DNA from: Argopecten irradians
Taxonomy: Eukaryota; Mollusca; Bivalvia; Pectinida; Pectinidae
DNA length: 64,000 nucleotides
Reading direction: 5' to 3'
Assembly (NCBI RefSeq): GCF_041381155.1
Contig: NC_091137.1
Coordinates: forward strand, 13,883,765 to 13,947,764
Part shown: positions 36,720 through 49,089 of the stretch, in pieces
Position numbering within the stretch: position 1 is the first letter of the stretch
How the letters are laid out: every line of letters starts with the position of its first letter
Notes under the pieces: model-generated
Database searches by the model: none
Told to the model about the DNA's origin: nothing
Seen by the model: the letters and a program-made list of their open reading frames with translations, nothing else
Program-made: the position numbers and the translations under genes

Positions 36720-39580
36720 CAAGACACTTGATGTAAAAACAAACAGACATGGGCGAGTTCTCTTGGGTTGAGCAACGGTTTTATCATGTATGTGTTCTTC
36801 TGTTTCCAAAACGAGTATTTTAGAATTATAACTGTTAGCAAAACCGAAAAACAAATAGCTTTGCTTTAGTTTTGACATCTTCTGCACCCAGGAATCTAAT
36901 GAAATTTGATTGTATACATATAACATACTTTCGGATGTAACAGTAAAATATCAACATTACTTCCAATTCATTACACAATGTTTAAACTGATCCTTTAGAA
37001 ATAACGAATTGATTGTTATAAGCTGTCGCATGTTTGACATGCATTGTTGTCTAACACACATTGCGCTACTTATTTATAGGAAGGAAGGCGTTGTTGAATA
37101 TGAATGTATCCGAATGTAATACCGCCAAAACTTACATCTTCATGTTAGCGGATGACAAATAAAAAAGATTTATATACTGTATAGAAAGATAACCTGTTTG
37201 TATTTAATGTCAGGGTAAATTCAGATTGAGAACAGTTGTCAGTAGGTAAGATAATAGTGACAAAAGTATCCAGTAAACGTGGCTTCAATAAAACAAAATT
37301 TAACTATGGATACCGAACGATTCTGTTCTATCGGTCTGGCATTATAATTGAAAGTACTGCTTCATTTTCAGGTTCGCTTATATAAGTAACACTCAGCAGT
37401 TTAGCATGGATTAATGTCAGTGTAGATTAAACGACTGAAACACATTACGAGCAATAGCATTCCGTAGCGATTAAATAGTCTTTTTCCGACGTTTTTACAT
37501 CATTAATTTCATAGAAAAGTAGTTCCAAAGAAAGAGTCAATCAGACCGGCAACTGGTATGTATATATGTCAGTTGTTCACAGAAACGTGCGAGAGCCTTC
37601 ATCAAATGATGCCTTTTCTTATTTTCCTATTGCATTCTTTTCTTAATAATATTTTATACAATGTACATGTAACATGCTATCCAATAGTAATTTTCCTATG
37701 CTTTAGAAATACTGGAACGAACATATGAATACAGGTATAACTACAATATCAATAGCATTATTGTAGATGAGTTTACCAACAGAAACCACAGTTAACTAAT
37801 GTGTGTAAAAAGTTGATAAAAATGTATAAAAAAAAATTTTTTGTATATACTGTGAATTTATAGTCTAGCAAATTTTGAAGAATGCAATGGCTTCAGTATA
37901 TGTCTTCTAAACGAGTGTCAAACTAACCTCAGTAAGTCTTCGCATACACATACAAGCGTATATGTATACAAACCCATTTACGTTTGAAGCGATATATTGT
38001 CTATAATCAAAATAAATATTTTCTATCACAAAATGTGTTATAATCCAAATTCTGATATGAGATATAAACAATAATTCCATTGATACTTAAATATGCCAAT
38101 CAAATAATTAAAAACATTTTTTGGATATCATTAATTGTTCTCTTGTTACTATTATATCGATAAGTGTCAATAATGATTTATACAGTAATAACATCAGAAA
38201 AACTCATTATGGCAGCACGTGCAGCATATTGTAATAACGTGTAGTTTAAACCTCATAACAATAGGATATTGTACTAGTTTGGTAATAAATTAACGTAGTA
38301 ATTACACATTTAATTGACCTGAAACACGATATATTCTTAACCACTTACCGAGTAAAGCCATTACAATATATACAGTGCTGACACTCCATGGTGTACATGT
38401 ATATTACAGTAAATTCAAAATGTTGTTTTTAGATGTTTTATGTGTTTTACGTCTGCTTTATTTTGTTATTTATTTTTGCTTAACGTATCATGATTTCCAA
38501 CAATATGATAATGTGTACATATAGTAGAGATGAAAAACCACCATCATTATCCAGCAGATTGAGCTGAAGACAGTTACACATACAAACCAACTTACAAAAA
38601 TATCAACCAGAAAAATGATAGATAAATAAAACAATCTAGACATTAAGAATTTAGAAAAAAAAGAAATACACATTTTTATGACTAAGTAATCTTCACATCT
38701 CTGATACAGAAATCGTTCATAATATCTGTATGATTCTCAAATATAAACATTGCTACGAAATTAACATTTTCATAATAGGTATTGAATTCTAATTGATAAA
38801 TAGAGGTTCATGTAATATGATTTCAAAGAGATTATAGGGATCAACCAACTAAATAAAAAAAGACCTTCGAAATGGCCCCTGTGTATACAAGATTGAGCCC
38901 AGGATAGAATTTTAACCCGGCCGCTGATTGGCTGGCTAATTATGAATTTCAAAAGTAAAAATGTTTTCTGACAGGTAATTATTCCTAGATAACCATGATA
39001 TCAATTTGGAAATTCATATTGAGATTTAGGTTCAAAATATCAATTTTGATAATGAATAGGTAAAAACATTAGAATTTCAGGATTTTTTAGTGCAAAATGC
39101 GCCTGATTTCAATAAAGCTACCCTGGTTGGAGTTTGAGCAGAAGGACCCAAACTTTATTTTTCTATCTACATGTAGTGTTATATGAGAACCTAGACTTTA
39201 ATTATAGAACACAATACCTAACTAATATTTCTTTGTTTTAATAATACAGTACAAAACTTTAACAAAGTTTAACACTGTGGTCTATGTAAAATTATTTAGT
39301 TGGTTGCTCTCTATATATGAATTTATATATCTTTGAAAACATTTTTTTATTGAATGCTTACATGCTTTAAACGACATATTTTCTTGTGGCTTGGGGTAAC
39401 CTCAAGTCGGTTTTTAATACATTTGATTTTTTTCCTATTTTAACGACTAAATTTAAAAAGTTATTATTACCATAGATCGCTTTATATCTTCTAGATAAAA
39501 AGACAGTCCTTCCCTATATGAAATATGGTAATTTGTTACCTATCTATCATTCCTTTTTATATTTTCCCTATCGATCAATT
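36720..39580. other. intergenic, no gene recognised
   Basis: This is AT-rich DNA with no coding exon or clear repeat that I can delimit. It ends at the promoter of copy 5. Confidence 0.45.
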
Positions 39581-39709
39581 TCCCACGCCCTATATATATA
39601 CTTTTTGCCTCACACCATCTGCGTTTCACTCCATTTGTTGGGCGAGGTTCCGGATCGTTAGAAGTCACTGTTTGATCAGATCGTGGCCAGTCGAAGTACC
39701 GCGTTATCT
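39570..39709 (+). promoter_or_regulatory. promoter and non-coding exon 1 of copy 5
   Basis: 'atcaatttcccacgccc' runs directly into a TATATATATA box (39591-39600). A predicted exon 1 follows and ends at 39709 before the donor gtaagtaatta. The exon contains 'gaagtcactgtt'. The same order of motifs is found at 47625-47759 before the copy 6 pseudogene. 'GGGAAATTGAT' on the other strand resembles a kappaB half-site, which is speculative. Confidence 0.65.
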
Positions 39710-40753
39710 GTAAGTAATTACTTATAGAGATATTGCTAACACTTATATAGTTATACAAGTCTTGAATGTATTACGCATTGGTTGTCTTACTTATCTGATC
39801 CGTTTAGTTATGTAATAAGATGATGTCATAACTATCGTAAGTCACACATGTAATCATACTACTACATTGTAATTACAAGTAAATATATGTCCGTTATTAC
39901 TAGTCATGTAGTTCATTGGTAAAAGTTAACGATTCAAACAAGTAGTGTGGATAACAAGCATAAGGTCTTATAGAACACGCTTACAGAGACCATAAGTAAA
40001 GCTTACTTTTTATGAACAAAGAAACCCCAAATACTTATATTACTTCTTTCTAAACAATTGTGAGGACACAAAGTATGTATATTTGAAACCACACAGGCTT
40101 TGTGTACATATTTTTAAGGTATATAGAAACCTAATGTGATATCTGTGAAATAGTTGCCGAAAACATGACAACACATATCAAAATGCGGGTTTACATGGAA
40201 TTAGTAAGTCAGTTGTGTTCATTGGCAAATCACATCCACAATTAGATTTGATCACCGATTAAGCCTGTCATAGTTTTAAAGTGTGTAGGAACAGCTTATT
40301 ATAGTCAAATTTCGTAGAAGCAATTTGTGTGAATTGCAAATCAACGTGACCAACTTATCTCATGCGAGTTTAGATACGATTTCTGACAATATGCATTTCA
40401 ATTTACGGTAAAATAAAATCATCTAGATAGAAATAATGTTTTGTTCCAAAATAGGTGGAGACGAAATGCTGCAGATGTTAAGGGAATATCTTTGTTAGGG
40501 TAAACGTGTTTTCTTACCACACTACAACCTACCACACTACAACCTTGTGATTAAAGTTCTATTGGGAGGTATTACTCCCCAATTAATACAAATCAAATGA
40601 AACTTGCAGTCGCTGTAAATGTGTGTCTTAATGTGCTCATTGCTCATAAATTAGACATGTGTTTGAACAGTTACCTCTGAGTATTAATACATTGATAATA
40701 CAATGATTTTTGTGTGTGTGGTGTAAACTGTTTTTCTTTCTTTTGTGCCAAAG
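39710..40753 (+). other. 5'UTR intron of copy 5
   Basis: The donor atct|gtaagtaatt is at 39710 and a long pyrimidine tract with gtgccaaag ends at 40753, giving 1,044 nt. The acceptor is AAG rather than CAG; the identical 'gtgccaaag' is used in the 49 kb pseudogene. Confidence 0.65.
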
Positions 40754-40766
40754 GTCCGATTCAACG

Positions 40767-41027
40767 ATGAAGAAAAGCCATATTGTTTACGTCGCTATTG
40801 TGGCCTCTATCTTATTGGTGTCGCTGATGTCACAAGAAGCAGAAGCTCAAACTTCATTCCTCGGTGCGGGGAACTGGTTTAGACCAGGCAGGCGATGTCA
40901 AAGACGGTGTCAAAGACAATTAAGGGTATGCCTACGACGTAGACTGTGGCCAGCTGTGTGTTATCGACAGTACTATATCTGTATGTGGCGCTGCCGTCGC
41001 CCTAGACTCCCCATCACAATAGGGTAA
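40767..41027 (+). CDS. secreted Arg-rich six-Cys peptide, copy 5
   Basis: This 86-residue precursor starts at 40767. An upstream in-frame ATG at 40710 lies before the acceptor and is rejected. Signal residues 1-27 run from MKKSHIVYV to SQEAEA. The mature part has 59 residues, 15 Arg and no acidic residue (net about +15), with cysteines at 44, 48, 55, 65, 72 and 76 (N=9, the longest loop). It has a 16-residue N-terminal arm and ends LPITIG, so an amidation Gly is available. The second helix segment is aromatic (YRQYYI, MWR). Possible polyadenylation signals lie at 41107-41112 and 41121-41126. It is closest to the 49 kb pseudogene by promoter, acceptor and sequence. Confidence 0.9.
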   Translation: MKKSHIVYVAIVASILLVSLMSQEAEAQTSFLGAGNWFRPGRRCQRRCQRQLRVCLRRRLWPAVCYRQYYICMWRCRRPRLPITIG

Positions 41028-41129
41028 TGGTGAGAAAATGAAATGACGTTGTGACCAGATTTTGTGTTAATGATAACTGTGTGTGTTATTTATTTCTACG
41101 GTTTGAAATAAATCCTCGTTAATAAAGAA

Positions 41130-42615
41130 CAACATTGTTATTTTTTAGTAATTAAACATTCATGCATTCAATATATTCCGGGCACAATATCATAATCTGA
41201 ATATATAATCCATTTTTATCAAATATCATGAATATAGGTCTGTAAACTATTTACTATTGATATGGTTTTTTAATGTCCTCGTCCATAGCAAAATAAGCAT
41301 GATGTGAAAATGGTACAACCGACCAATCATACCAGAATGCATCGATAACAAAGCCTCATACGATGAAGTGTTTGCGTAAGATAGACTTATCCCGTCTGCA
41401 TGTGACAAGCGTACAAAGCGATGTAACCTCTTATAATTATCAATCATCATAAATGAAAAAAAACTAACTTCGGAGAAGGATTTTGCTCCTTATAAGCTGT
41501 GAACTTGTATTGTAAATTTATTTTAAATTGATGTCACATGTTTGCTATATGACTATTGTTCAGTAGCGTAATGTTACTAACGTCTTTCATTTGGCATTCA
41601 TAGCGTACTTCATGGAATTTGCCTCTGTCCAGTTGGTATTCATATTTACTATGAAGGCGAAATGAAAGACATTCAATGTTTATATTTACATTTAATAATA
41701 ATGTAATAATGAAAGAGACTTTGTATCGGTAATGAATGAAGAATTCATTATCGTCAAAATAGCAAAAATTTGAATGTCGTCCGTGATTGCAGGGAGGACA
41801 TTTGTGACGTCATAGTTCATATTCCTCGACTGATGAATGCCAACTGCGCTTGGTAAGTTACATACACGTAGTAGGGCTGCAGTGAAAATGTTAATATATT
41901 AGATGATTTCTGGAATTACAATTCATGTTACAAAAAGAAATACAGTAAAAGATTTACCTTTTTTAAGTGACAGATTGATACTTATTGTTTAATGTGAATA
42001 TTAGTAGAAAAGTCCATCTACACAAGAACTCTATATTGGAACCTTTTCATTGATAGGCAAATTGTACATTGCAACGAAATTCTTAAAATCAAAAAGATAA
42101 AAAGATTTAACGTTGATATGTACGTGTTAACGAGAATTGTTATACATATATCAAATTGGATCCGGAAATATGAAAAGTATAAATTTCAAATTCAGGTCAA
42201 GTTATAATTTAACATTAGAATAGGATGACTATCAGGAAGTAAGCCTTTCTTGCTTAAGAGTTATATTTGTAAAGAATACCAGATAATATTGTGTTTTATC
42301 AACCCGCCAGACGCACTTTGAAATATGCCTGAATATGTGATGCGCCTTTTGATAGGCCCCTATCGTTCATTATACATATTATACTAGCGTGCAGAGGATG
42401 TGAAAAAATTAAAACAACGGGCACAATAATCATTCAGTCATAACTCAGTTATACTTATTACCATGCTTATAGTATAAACGTCTCCAGTTCAAAGATTGAT
42501 AAATCATTTGTGACGTATCGCTTTTCTCTCCTATTGCAGCCCATCATGCACATATATCTTATGTTAATTAAAAATGGTCACTTTTAATGTGTTTTCAAGT
42601 TATAAATGTTTGATT
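41130..42615. other. intergenic, no gene recognised
   Basis: A weak inverted repeat (gtctttcattt ... gaaatgaaagac, about 41583-41671) is present and may relate to the 26 kb foldback. No coding exon is supported. Confidence 0.45.
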
Positions 42616-42620
42616 TATAA

Positions 42621-43258
42621 TATAAGGGCGCAGCGCTTCGTGTCCGAAGGGCACGAAGTGCGAAGCACTTCTAAGGTAACAGATACACGAAAATATAAGA
42701 AAAAATACAATCTTTAAAATTCAATCCTACACACTGACAGCTTCAGTTTGCGGCCGCCTTTTTTTCATTCATATGGGGAGTTTGTGCGTCCCTCCGATAC
42801 TGCTCTCCCCAGTAAATATATATTTAACTAATGCAAATGCATAACAGGAGTAATTAAACGTTGTTATTATTATTTTTTTGATAATAATAATAATACTTTG
42901 AAAATCAAAAGCTATAGAATGCAATCAAAATATCAATCAAGGCGAAGAGGAGCACAAGGAATCATGACGTCACATAACGTCAATAAATGGCGCGAAATCA
43001 TAGGATTCGCATACGCGGCACTCCAGGCCTTGAATGGAAACAGAGAAATCCGAATCTTTGAGTTAATTTCTTTGAGTTTATGCCAGAAAATTATACTTCT
43101 ATAGTTTAAAGTGCGTCCTTTTTTTCTAAACTGTGTCTTCTACATGAAATAGAAAATAAAATAATCAAGTAGAGCTTCGCTCTTCCTATGCCGTGCATGA
43201 TTTATATTAAAACATCTGGCTGCGCCCTTTAAGGCCTTGCCTTCAGTCATATTATATT
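42621..43258. repeat. dispersed repeat family C, about 0.64 kb, copy 1
   Basis: It starts 'tataagggcgcagcgcttcg', shares 'gaagcacttctaaggtaaca' and 'caatcctacacactgacagc' with the copy at 47854, and ends 'ctggctgcgccctttaagg ... cttcagtcatatta'. The start and end contain the inverted pair aagggcgcagc / gctgcgccctt, consistent with a MITE. The two copies differ most in their centres. Confidence 0.75.
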
Positions 43259-43265
43259 ATGTATT

Positions 43266-43933
43266 TAAGGATTAAGGTATCTTTCTGGTGGCTCGCTCGA
43301 AGGATTAAGTTGAGTAGGGTATCGATATTTGGAATAGACTGCTAAGCTGTCCATGAAATAAATATTGATACCCTACTCAACTTTATCCTTCATTAGTACA
43401 TCACGTGACAGAATACTGGATTCTGATTGGCTACACACATGGGTAGTTTTGCAATTCCGTCTTTGCATATTACAGAGTTAGTTCCCTTGTGGTAGGTAGC
43501 GATTGTTACGTCATGATTTTTAGAGCGCAATACACGTCATTTCCTCCGAAACGTATCACTAGTTGATCTACTTTTAATCTTCATGAAGTTGAATCCCGGT
43601 TTATATAAACAGGTTTCTGCGATAATTCATATGTTATATACCTTTAATGTAACATTGTGACGTTGAAATGAAGATAGCGTTGTGAAGTGTCGCTTGACGT
43701 GCTTTTGATATGATGACATTAGAACGGGTCTCATGTGAGGGTGATGTACTAAACCCATTATGGCCTGGTTTAGAGGGCACTATTGCCTCATAGTATTGTC
43801 TCGTAATGGGATAGTGTCCTCGCCTTCGACTCGGGCACTATTCCATCCGTCGACAACACTATGAGGCAATAGTGCCCTCTCAACCAGGCCATAATAGATA
43901 AATAGAGCCACCAGAAAGATACTTTAATCCTTA
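43266..43933. repeat. nested inverted-repeat element (three foldbacks inside one)
   Basis: The outer arms 43266-43294 and 43905-43933 are 29-bp inverted repeats with one mismatch (core 'tatctttctggtggctc'). Inside are a complete foldback 43301-43389 (30-bp arms, core 'agttgagtagggtatc'), a half-copy of the 18 kb foldback family (43454-43545), and a complete foldback 43757-43895 of the 8.8 kb family. The order suggests successive insertions into one host element. Confidence 0.75.
43757..43895. repeat. foldback MITE, same family as 8777-8914
   Basis: The arms 43757-43793 and 43859-43895 are near-perfect 37-bp inverted repeats ('gagggcactattgcctcata'). The loop has 'gatagtgtcctcgccttcga', matching the loop of the 8.8 kb copy. 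Confidence 0.85.
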
Positions 43934-43939
43934 TATTTA

Positions 43940-45080
43940 CAGTCTTAATTATCATATCCATGGCTCAATATTACCCTATTTAGTGCTTATAACATTTATA
44001 AGGTTAAAATAAAATTATAACGTTTGGCTAAGACGGGCAATTGGAACAGCCACTCGAAGTGTGGGAATTCCCGCAAATTTATCATTGAAATTACAACTAA
44101 AATGAGTTCCGTCTGATGAAGCTTATATCTGGGATTTCCCGATATCAAATTATAAAATCGATATATTCATCTGATGTCAAAAACTCCACAGTGCAAATAA
44201 TTTTACTTTTAGGCGTTCTTCAACTTTAGGCCTACAATCCGACTTCAGTTCTTCATTGCTCAATATGTACGTTTAAAATTATTTGACAACATGGATGTGA
44301 TAATGGTTCCGCACTGAAACATGACATTATTTCCGAATTTAGGAGGTTTTCAAATGAAACGGACGTTGATAGAGGAACATGTACAAACACAGGTAGGCCT
44401 GGTGACAGTTGTGTACTGTACAGTACTCAGTAAACGTTATGTACATATCTAACACGTTACCGACTCTAGGAATGATAGCATAAAGTTTCATCGCTGTTTG
44501 AATCACTACTGTTGTTTTCCCGTCATATCTTTTCCATTTACATGCAAGGAAAATGTTACAAATACATATAGGATATGTACATCTTGTAATGAACAACACT
44601 AGTTCAGCGTTGCTGACACATGTAAACATTGCGACGTCATCGGTATGTGAACAACTGTACTTTGTACAACATTGGATATTTAGCATACGTTCCAGAGACG
44701 GTAGTAACATTAACAATGTAACTTTTTGCATGTACACGCCTATATGTACATATGTGTTAAAACCTATTTTGATAGGTCTACATGTTCCTCAACCGTACGA
44801 TCGTTAGGCCTAATGAAAATACAGTGTCTGATGCGGACAATCGTATATCCATCCGCGTGGTTCCGAATTGCGCGTGACATACTCAATCTATCGAGAAATA
44901 AAGTTGAGTAGCCTTTGGTATAAATCAACGGGGTCTATACTATCAATTCACCAGTGACTGTAAATATATATATATATATATAAAGAATCCCAACAATGTG
45001 GATATACGACGTCAATATTGCATTATCCATGCAGTCATTATTAATCAGCTAGTATTGCACTAAAAAGTAAAAAAGGTCAA
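43940..45080. other. intergenic, one unrecognised open frame
   Basis: A 132-residue minus-strand frame at 44339-44737 is the longest non-repeat open frame in the window. It has no signal peptide, domain or splice context that I recognise, and an overlapping plus-strand frame exists, so I do not call it a gene. A short (TA)n tract lies near 44960. Confidence 0.35.
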
Positions 45081-45083
45081 AAG

Positions 45084-45513
45084 CTTTAAAGACCAACATA
45101 CAACTATATTGAAAAGCAATTCAGAATCGATTATTTTTATGTCATACAGAAATCTTCCTTTTGTTATCCTGGAATATTTACGCAATGTAATTTGTATGAT
45201 TCTCATTTGCATGTAAACCATTTTTGCGACATGATAGGTATGAATGCTGTCTTTCAATATGTTTTTAAAAGGTGCTTAATTGATTTTGTTCATAGACCTT
45301 TAAAGACCAACATACAACTATATTGAAAAGCAATTCAGAATCGATTATTTTTATGTCATACAGAAATCTTCCTTTTGTTATCCTGGAATATTTACGCAAT
45401 GTAATTTGTATGATTCTCATTTGCATGTAAACCATTTTTGCGACATGATAGGTATGAATGCTGTCTTTCAATATGTTTTTAAAAGGTGCTTAATTGATTT
45501 TGTTCATAGACCT
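45084..45513. repeat. tandem duplication, two apparently identical 214-bp units
   Basis: Unit 1 (45084-45297) and unit 2 (45298-45511) read identically throughout by eye; both contain 'cagaatcgattatttttatg' and 'gcgacatgataggtatgaat' and end 'gttcatagacct'. The absence of visible differences in AT-rich intergenic DNA implies a very recent event or an assembly duplication. Confidence 0.85.
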
Positions 45514-45583
45514 ACATGGGTTTTGAAAAAATAATGCATTCATGATGCAACACTAGCATATATATATAGGATCTTACATGAGT

Positions 45584-45700
45584 GTTCATTTCATATGAGA
45601 TTTTATGAAACGAGTCTAAGAAGTTTTGATTTTTGCGAGAGTTGGCGAGCAAAAATTAAAACTTCGAGACGAGTTTCATAAAATTTCATATAAAATGAAC
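45584..45700. repeat. foldback element, arms about 52 bp
   Basis: The left arm 'gttcatttcatatgagattt...' and right arm '...aaatttcatataaaatgaac' are complementary over about 52 bp with several mismatches. The loop is about 13 bp. The following 380 bp contains TGACGTCA-type words, and no gene is called there. Confidence 0.75.
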
Positions 45701-46599
45701 AAGAATTTGAGATACTTTGAATCACATACCTACAAATACCTACATAACAAAGAATTTCACGTCAAAATGGATTCTAAAAAACCAGCAAATGCCGCCATTT
45801 TGTCCCGCCGTCCTCGTACTCCTGACGTCACGTCATTTTTACTGACGTTATTTTATCATTTCTGTCTGACGTTACAATGAATTTCCAGCCAATGAAAATC
45901 GCTCCGGCTCATATTACACTAGTGACATGTGCAAAAACATTACACGGGCGAAATCGCTGGATATCAGGCGTAATATGTGATAAAACATGGTTCTTAACAG
46001 CACATTCATGCTTGTTAACTATATATATTTATTATTTTAAAGACTGGCGCCTTCAATTATTTACGGCTTAGATCACCCACTTTATTAATGAGTTTCATAG
46101 TTTCCCTATTTTCATGTTAACTTGTTTCTGAAATTAAAAACAAGAATTTCCTGAATATAAAATTGGCTATTGACGATTTATATCTTAACACAGTTGAATT
46201 TAAAGTTGGCTGAATATCTAAGTGGGACTTCTAAATAATCCATTTTCACGATCGAAATTTTGTAGACTAGTTGACTCTCAAACTGAACTATTACAGCAAA
46301 ACGCCAACTAATAGCTATGGGGTATCAAATTAAAATTCCGTAGACACCATTACACTTTTCGAAAGGTGTTGTGTCTTTTAGAATGAGCACATCCATTGTT
46401 TATTTCCTGTGTATAACGTAAGGAAATATAAGATGGTTACTACAGTGTCACATATTTCTTTCACTAGTTCTTAATGATAATCATTTCCTTTGTGCGTGCT
46501 TTCTCGCCAGAGTGTCGTCTTCGACCTTGATGACCTGATGTGACATTACATTACCGGGTTACCATCGTGGTTCTAACTTGTCAACCGTCCATGGTCAGA

Positions 46600-46990
46600 G
46601 TTAACATCAGAAACATCGGGTTCAGGGATGTAGGAACTCTTCCTGTTTCCAACCTAGTTTCACCTAGATTCACATATCGTAAAAGATGTTCCAGACTTCC
46701 CCGGCAAGATGGAAAAGACACCAGAGCCACATTCTGCGAATGGCTGATTTGTTTCTCCTTAATTCGTATGAAGCACAATTCCTCATTCTTGTGAACACTG
46801 AGTGGACATAGATGGCACAGGTGAATTCTTTGAGGTCATAAATGAGGTCTGCAGTGACATTTCACTCTTTCCCAAGTCTGGAAAGTACTGTAGAGAACTT
46901 TTTACTGGAGAGTCTCCAATGATCTCTTTACGCATACACCAGATGTGACACATCCAGCACCTTCAAGGGAGTGGAAAAAGTCAGACTGAA
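46600..46990 (+). pseudogene. decayed coding remnant of an unidentified (transposon-like) protein
   Basis: Protein-like segments occur in successive plus-strand frames: DGTGEFFEVINEVCSDISLFPKS (about 46812-46880), then YAYTRCDTSSTFKG in another frame (from 46929). The 'GCDTxS.F.G' phrase is familiar from uncharacterised repetitive proteins of marine invertebrates. That resemblance is from memory only. Frames change at least twice and stops interrupt, so nothing functional remains. Confidence 0.3.
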
Positions 46991-47122
46991 TGATTTCACA
47001 ATTGTTGAGCTTAAAATCTTATTTTTTGATTTCTTGCGTACAAATCACTACATATATTGGATTATTTGGTCCATGTATTTCTATGTATTTCATATGTCGT
47101 TCTATTGTGGTCATTTTGATAA

Positions 47123-47541
47123 CTCATTTGTCTACTTCAGTTGAAAAATGTCAATGTTGTGACTATTCTTCATTTTTCAGTGAAATTCGAGATGGTGGTC
47201 ATCTTGATGACGTCATAACTGGAACTTATGCGATGTTAACATTGGTTTTTGATGCTTTTGTTGTTTAAACTGATTGATATGTGGTCAAAAAACTTATTAG
47301 AAATAATAGTTTGCTTTTGGGAAACATTTTTGCTGCGTCAAGCCAAATATGAAAAAATTGCTGAAAAATCACCATTTTTGAGCTTAAAATCAGATACCTC
47401 ATTTGTCTTCTTCGGTTGAAAAATGTTAATGTTATGACTAATTTACAATTTTTAGTGAAATTCGAGATGGCGGCCATCTTGATGGCGTCATAACCGGAAG
47501 TTCATCCCAACTTATGTGCAATGTTAACATTTTGATTTGTG
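47123..47541. repeat. diverged direct repeat, two units 275 bp apart
   Basis: Units 47123-47255 and 47398-47541 share 'cggttgaaaaatgttaatgt', 'gtgaaattcgagatgg.gg', 'catcttgatg.cgtcataac' and 'atgttaacatt'. The repeat lies just upstream of the copy 6 promoter. Confidence 0.65.
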
Positions 47542-47619
47542 ATCAGTGGGTCATAAAGGTTCAGAAAAATATTGGTTCGGAGGTTTAGGGGGGGGTGCAT
47601 GTGGGACCCTACTAGCCCA

Positions 47620-47759
47620 TGGCCTACTTCCAATCAATCTCCTACACCCTATATATGCACTATTTGTCGCTTTTCAACTTCACTTTACTCTATTTGCTGG
47701 AAAAGGGTACGGTCGTAAGAAGTCACTGTTGACCAGAAAGCCTAGAAACCGTGTAAACT
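47620..47759 (+). promoter_or_regulatory. promoter and exon 1 belonging to the copy 6 pseudogene
   Basis: 'atcaatctcctacaccc' abuts TATATAT (47650-47656). A predicted non-coding exon follows, containing 'taagaagtcactgttgacca' and ending at 47759 before gtaagtaatta. It is homologous to the copy 5 promoter (39570-39709). An intact promoter before a broken coding exon could still yield a non-coding transcript. Confidence 0.6.
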
Positions 47760-47853
47760 GTAAGTAATTACGTACATAGGCATTTCATTTCAATTTACTT
47801 CTATAATTATGTACAGCTTTCCGTTTGTCAAACAAAGGACTCGTTTGACAGTT

Positions 47854-48404
47854 TATAAGGGCGCAGCCCATCGTGCCCGAAAGGGCACAAAGTGTGAAGC
47901 ACTTCTAAGGTAACACATGCATGAAAATATAAGAAAAGACTCAATATTCAAAATTCAATCCTACACACTGACAGCTTCAGTTTTGCGACCGCCATTATTT
48001 AACCCATTGTAAAAAATCACATCAGCGTGAATACGATGCTTTTAGGTGAGCTCATTTTATAATCAAGTGTTTCAAACGCTTTTATGATCCGACAAACGTA
48101 ATCTTCATCCAGCAGAACCTCCGTGCTATTGCTCTATATTTGCAAGAGTTCAAGTGATAGACCACCTTCCATTAAAAAATAAGCTGACCAAAAACGGAAT
48201 ATCTGTTACGGAAATAAAATTTTCTTCCTTTTGTTATGTGGATTTCCTTTTCAAATTGGGATAGAGTGTGAATATATGAATAAAAAAATAATCAGAGAAT
48301 TCGGGTCCGTTATTTCCATAAAATGAACCTTTTAACAGTGCATACTTAATGGTCACTGAAACAGCTGGCTGTGCCCGTTAAGGCATAGCCTTCAGTCATA
48401 TTAT
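47854..48404. repeat. dispersed repeat family C, copy 2
   Basis: It starts 'tataagggcgcagcccatcg', shares 'gaagcacttctaaggtaaca', 'caatcctacacactgacagc' and the end 'cttcagtcatatta' with 42621-43258. It is inserted in the predicted intron of the copy 6 pseudogene (47760-49089), which explains why that intron is the longest among the plus-strand copies. Confidence 0.75.
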
Positions 48405-49089
48405 TTACATGAAAAACGTGTTCTGTTGGGCGCCCATTTACAGATTTATTTTACGAATTTGGCTATTTATGCTCTATGCTCGTTAATGGTAACTTGTAAC
48501 AGGAACATTTGTTTTACTTATGTGTGGGAGTTTGTTTGTACCATAAATATCAGGAGAAGACTGAGAAAGGCTATGCCTGATGTCTAATCCTATTGACAAT
48601 GATTATCTTTTGGCAATAAAATGTTTGGGAATTGAAAAAAATATCTATCATAAGAGTTTTAAAGAAGACAAAATACAAATCTGATGTGATCCATGGCTGA
48701 AATAAGAGGCGTTTTTTGCTATAGAAAATAACGTGAACATACTATTGATAATTAGTTAATTACCAATGCAGAAGATGATATCACTTGACTAGTGGGATGA
48801 TACATTCAACACAATGTATAAAACAAACACATCAACCACTTTGTGATACGCAAAATGCTACCCCAAGATTGATAATAAAACTATCTCATCGGTATAATGG
48901 TTAATGATAGATATTAGGACAATGCTAACGATGAATGTTTGGACTAACGGAATAATGAATGCATTATTAACATAAATCACAGACGTCAAGTGCCAATTAA
49001 AAGGTGGTAGTAAATACATGTGGAGCAGGGTGAACAATGTGTCGCTTTGTAAGTACTTGTCTTTATTGTTTTGTATTTTTGTGCCAAAG

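Noticed and set aside
40710-40766. Upstream in-frame ATG extending copy 5 (and likewise 53673 for copy 7 and 15428 for copy 2)
   Set aside because: In each case the extension lies on the intron side of a conserved 3' splice site. The downstream ATG begins the conserved signal peptide.
44339-44737. 132-residue minus-strand open frame as a gene
   Set aside because: It has no recognisable domain, signal peptide or splice site, and overlapping open frames exist on the plus strand. Chance is likely in a 64-kb window.
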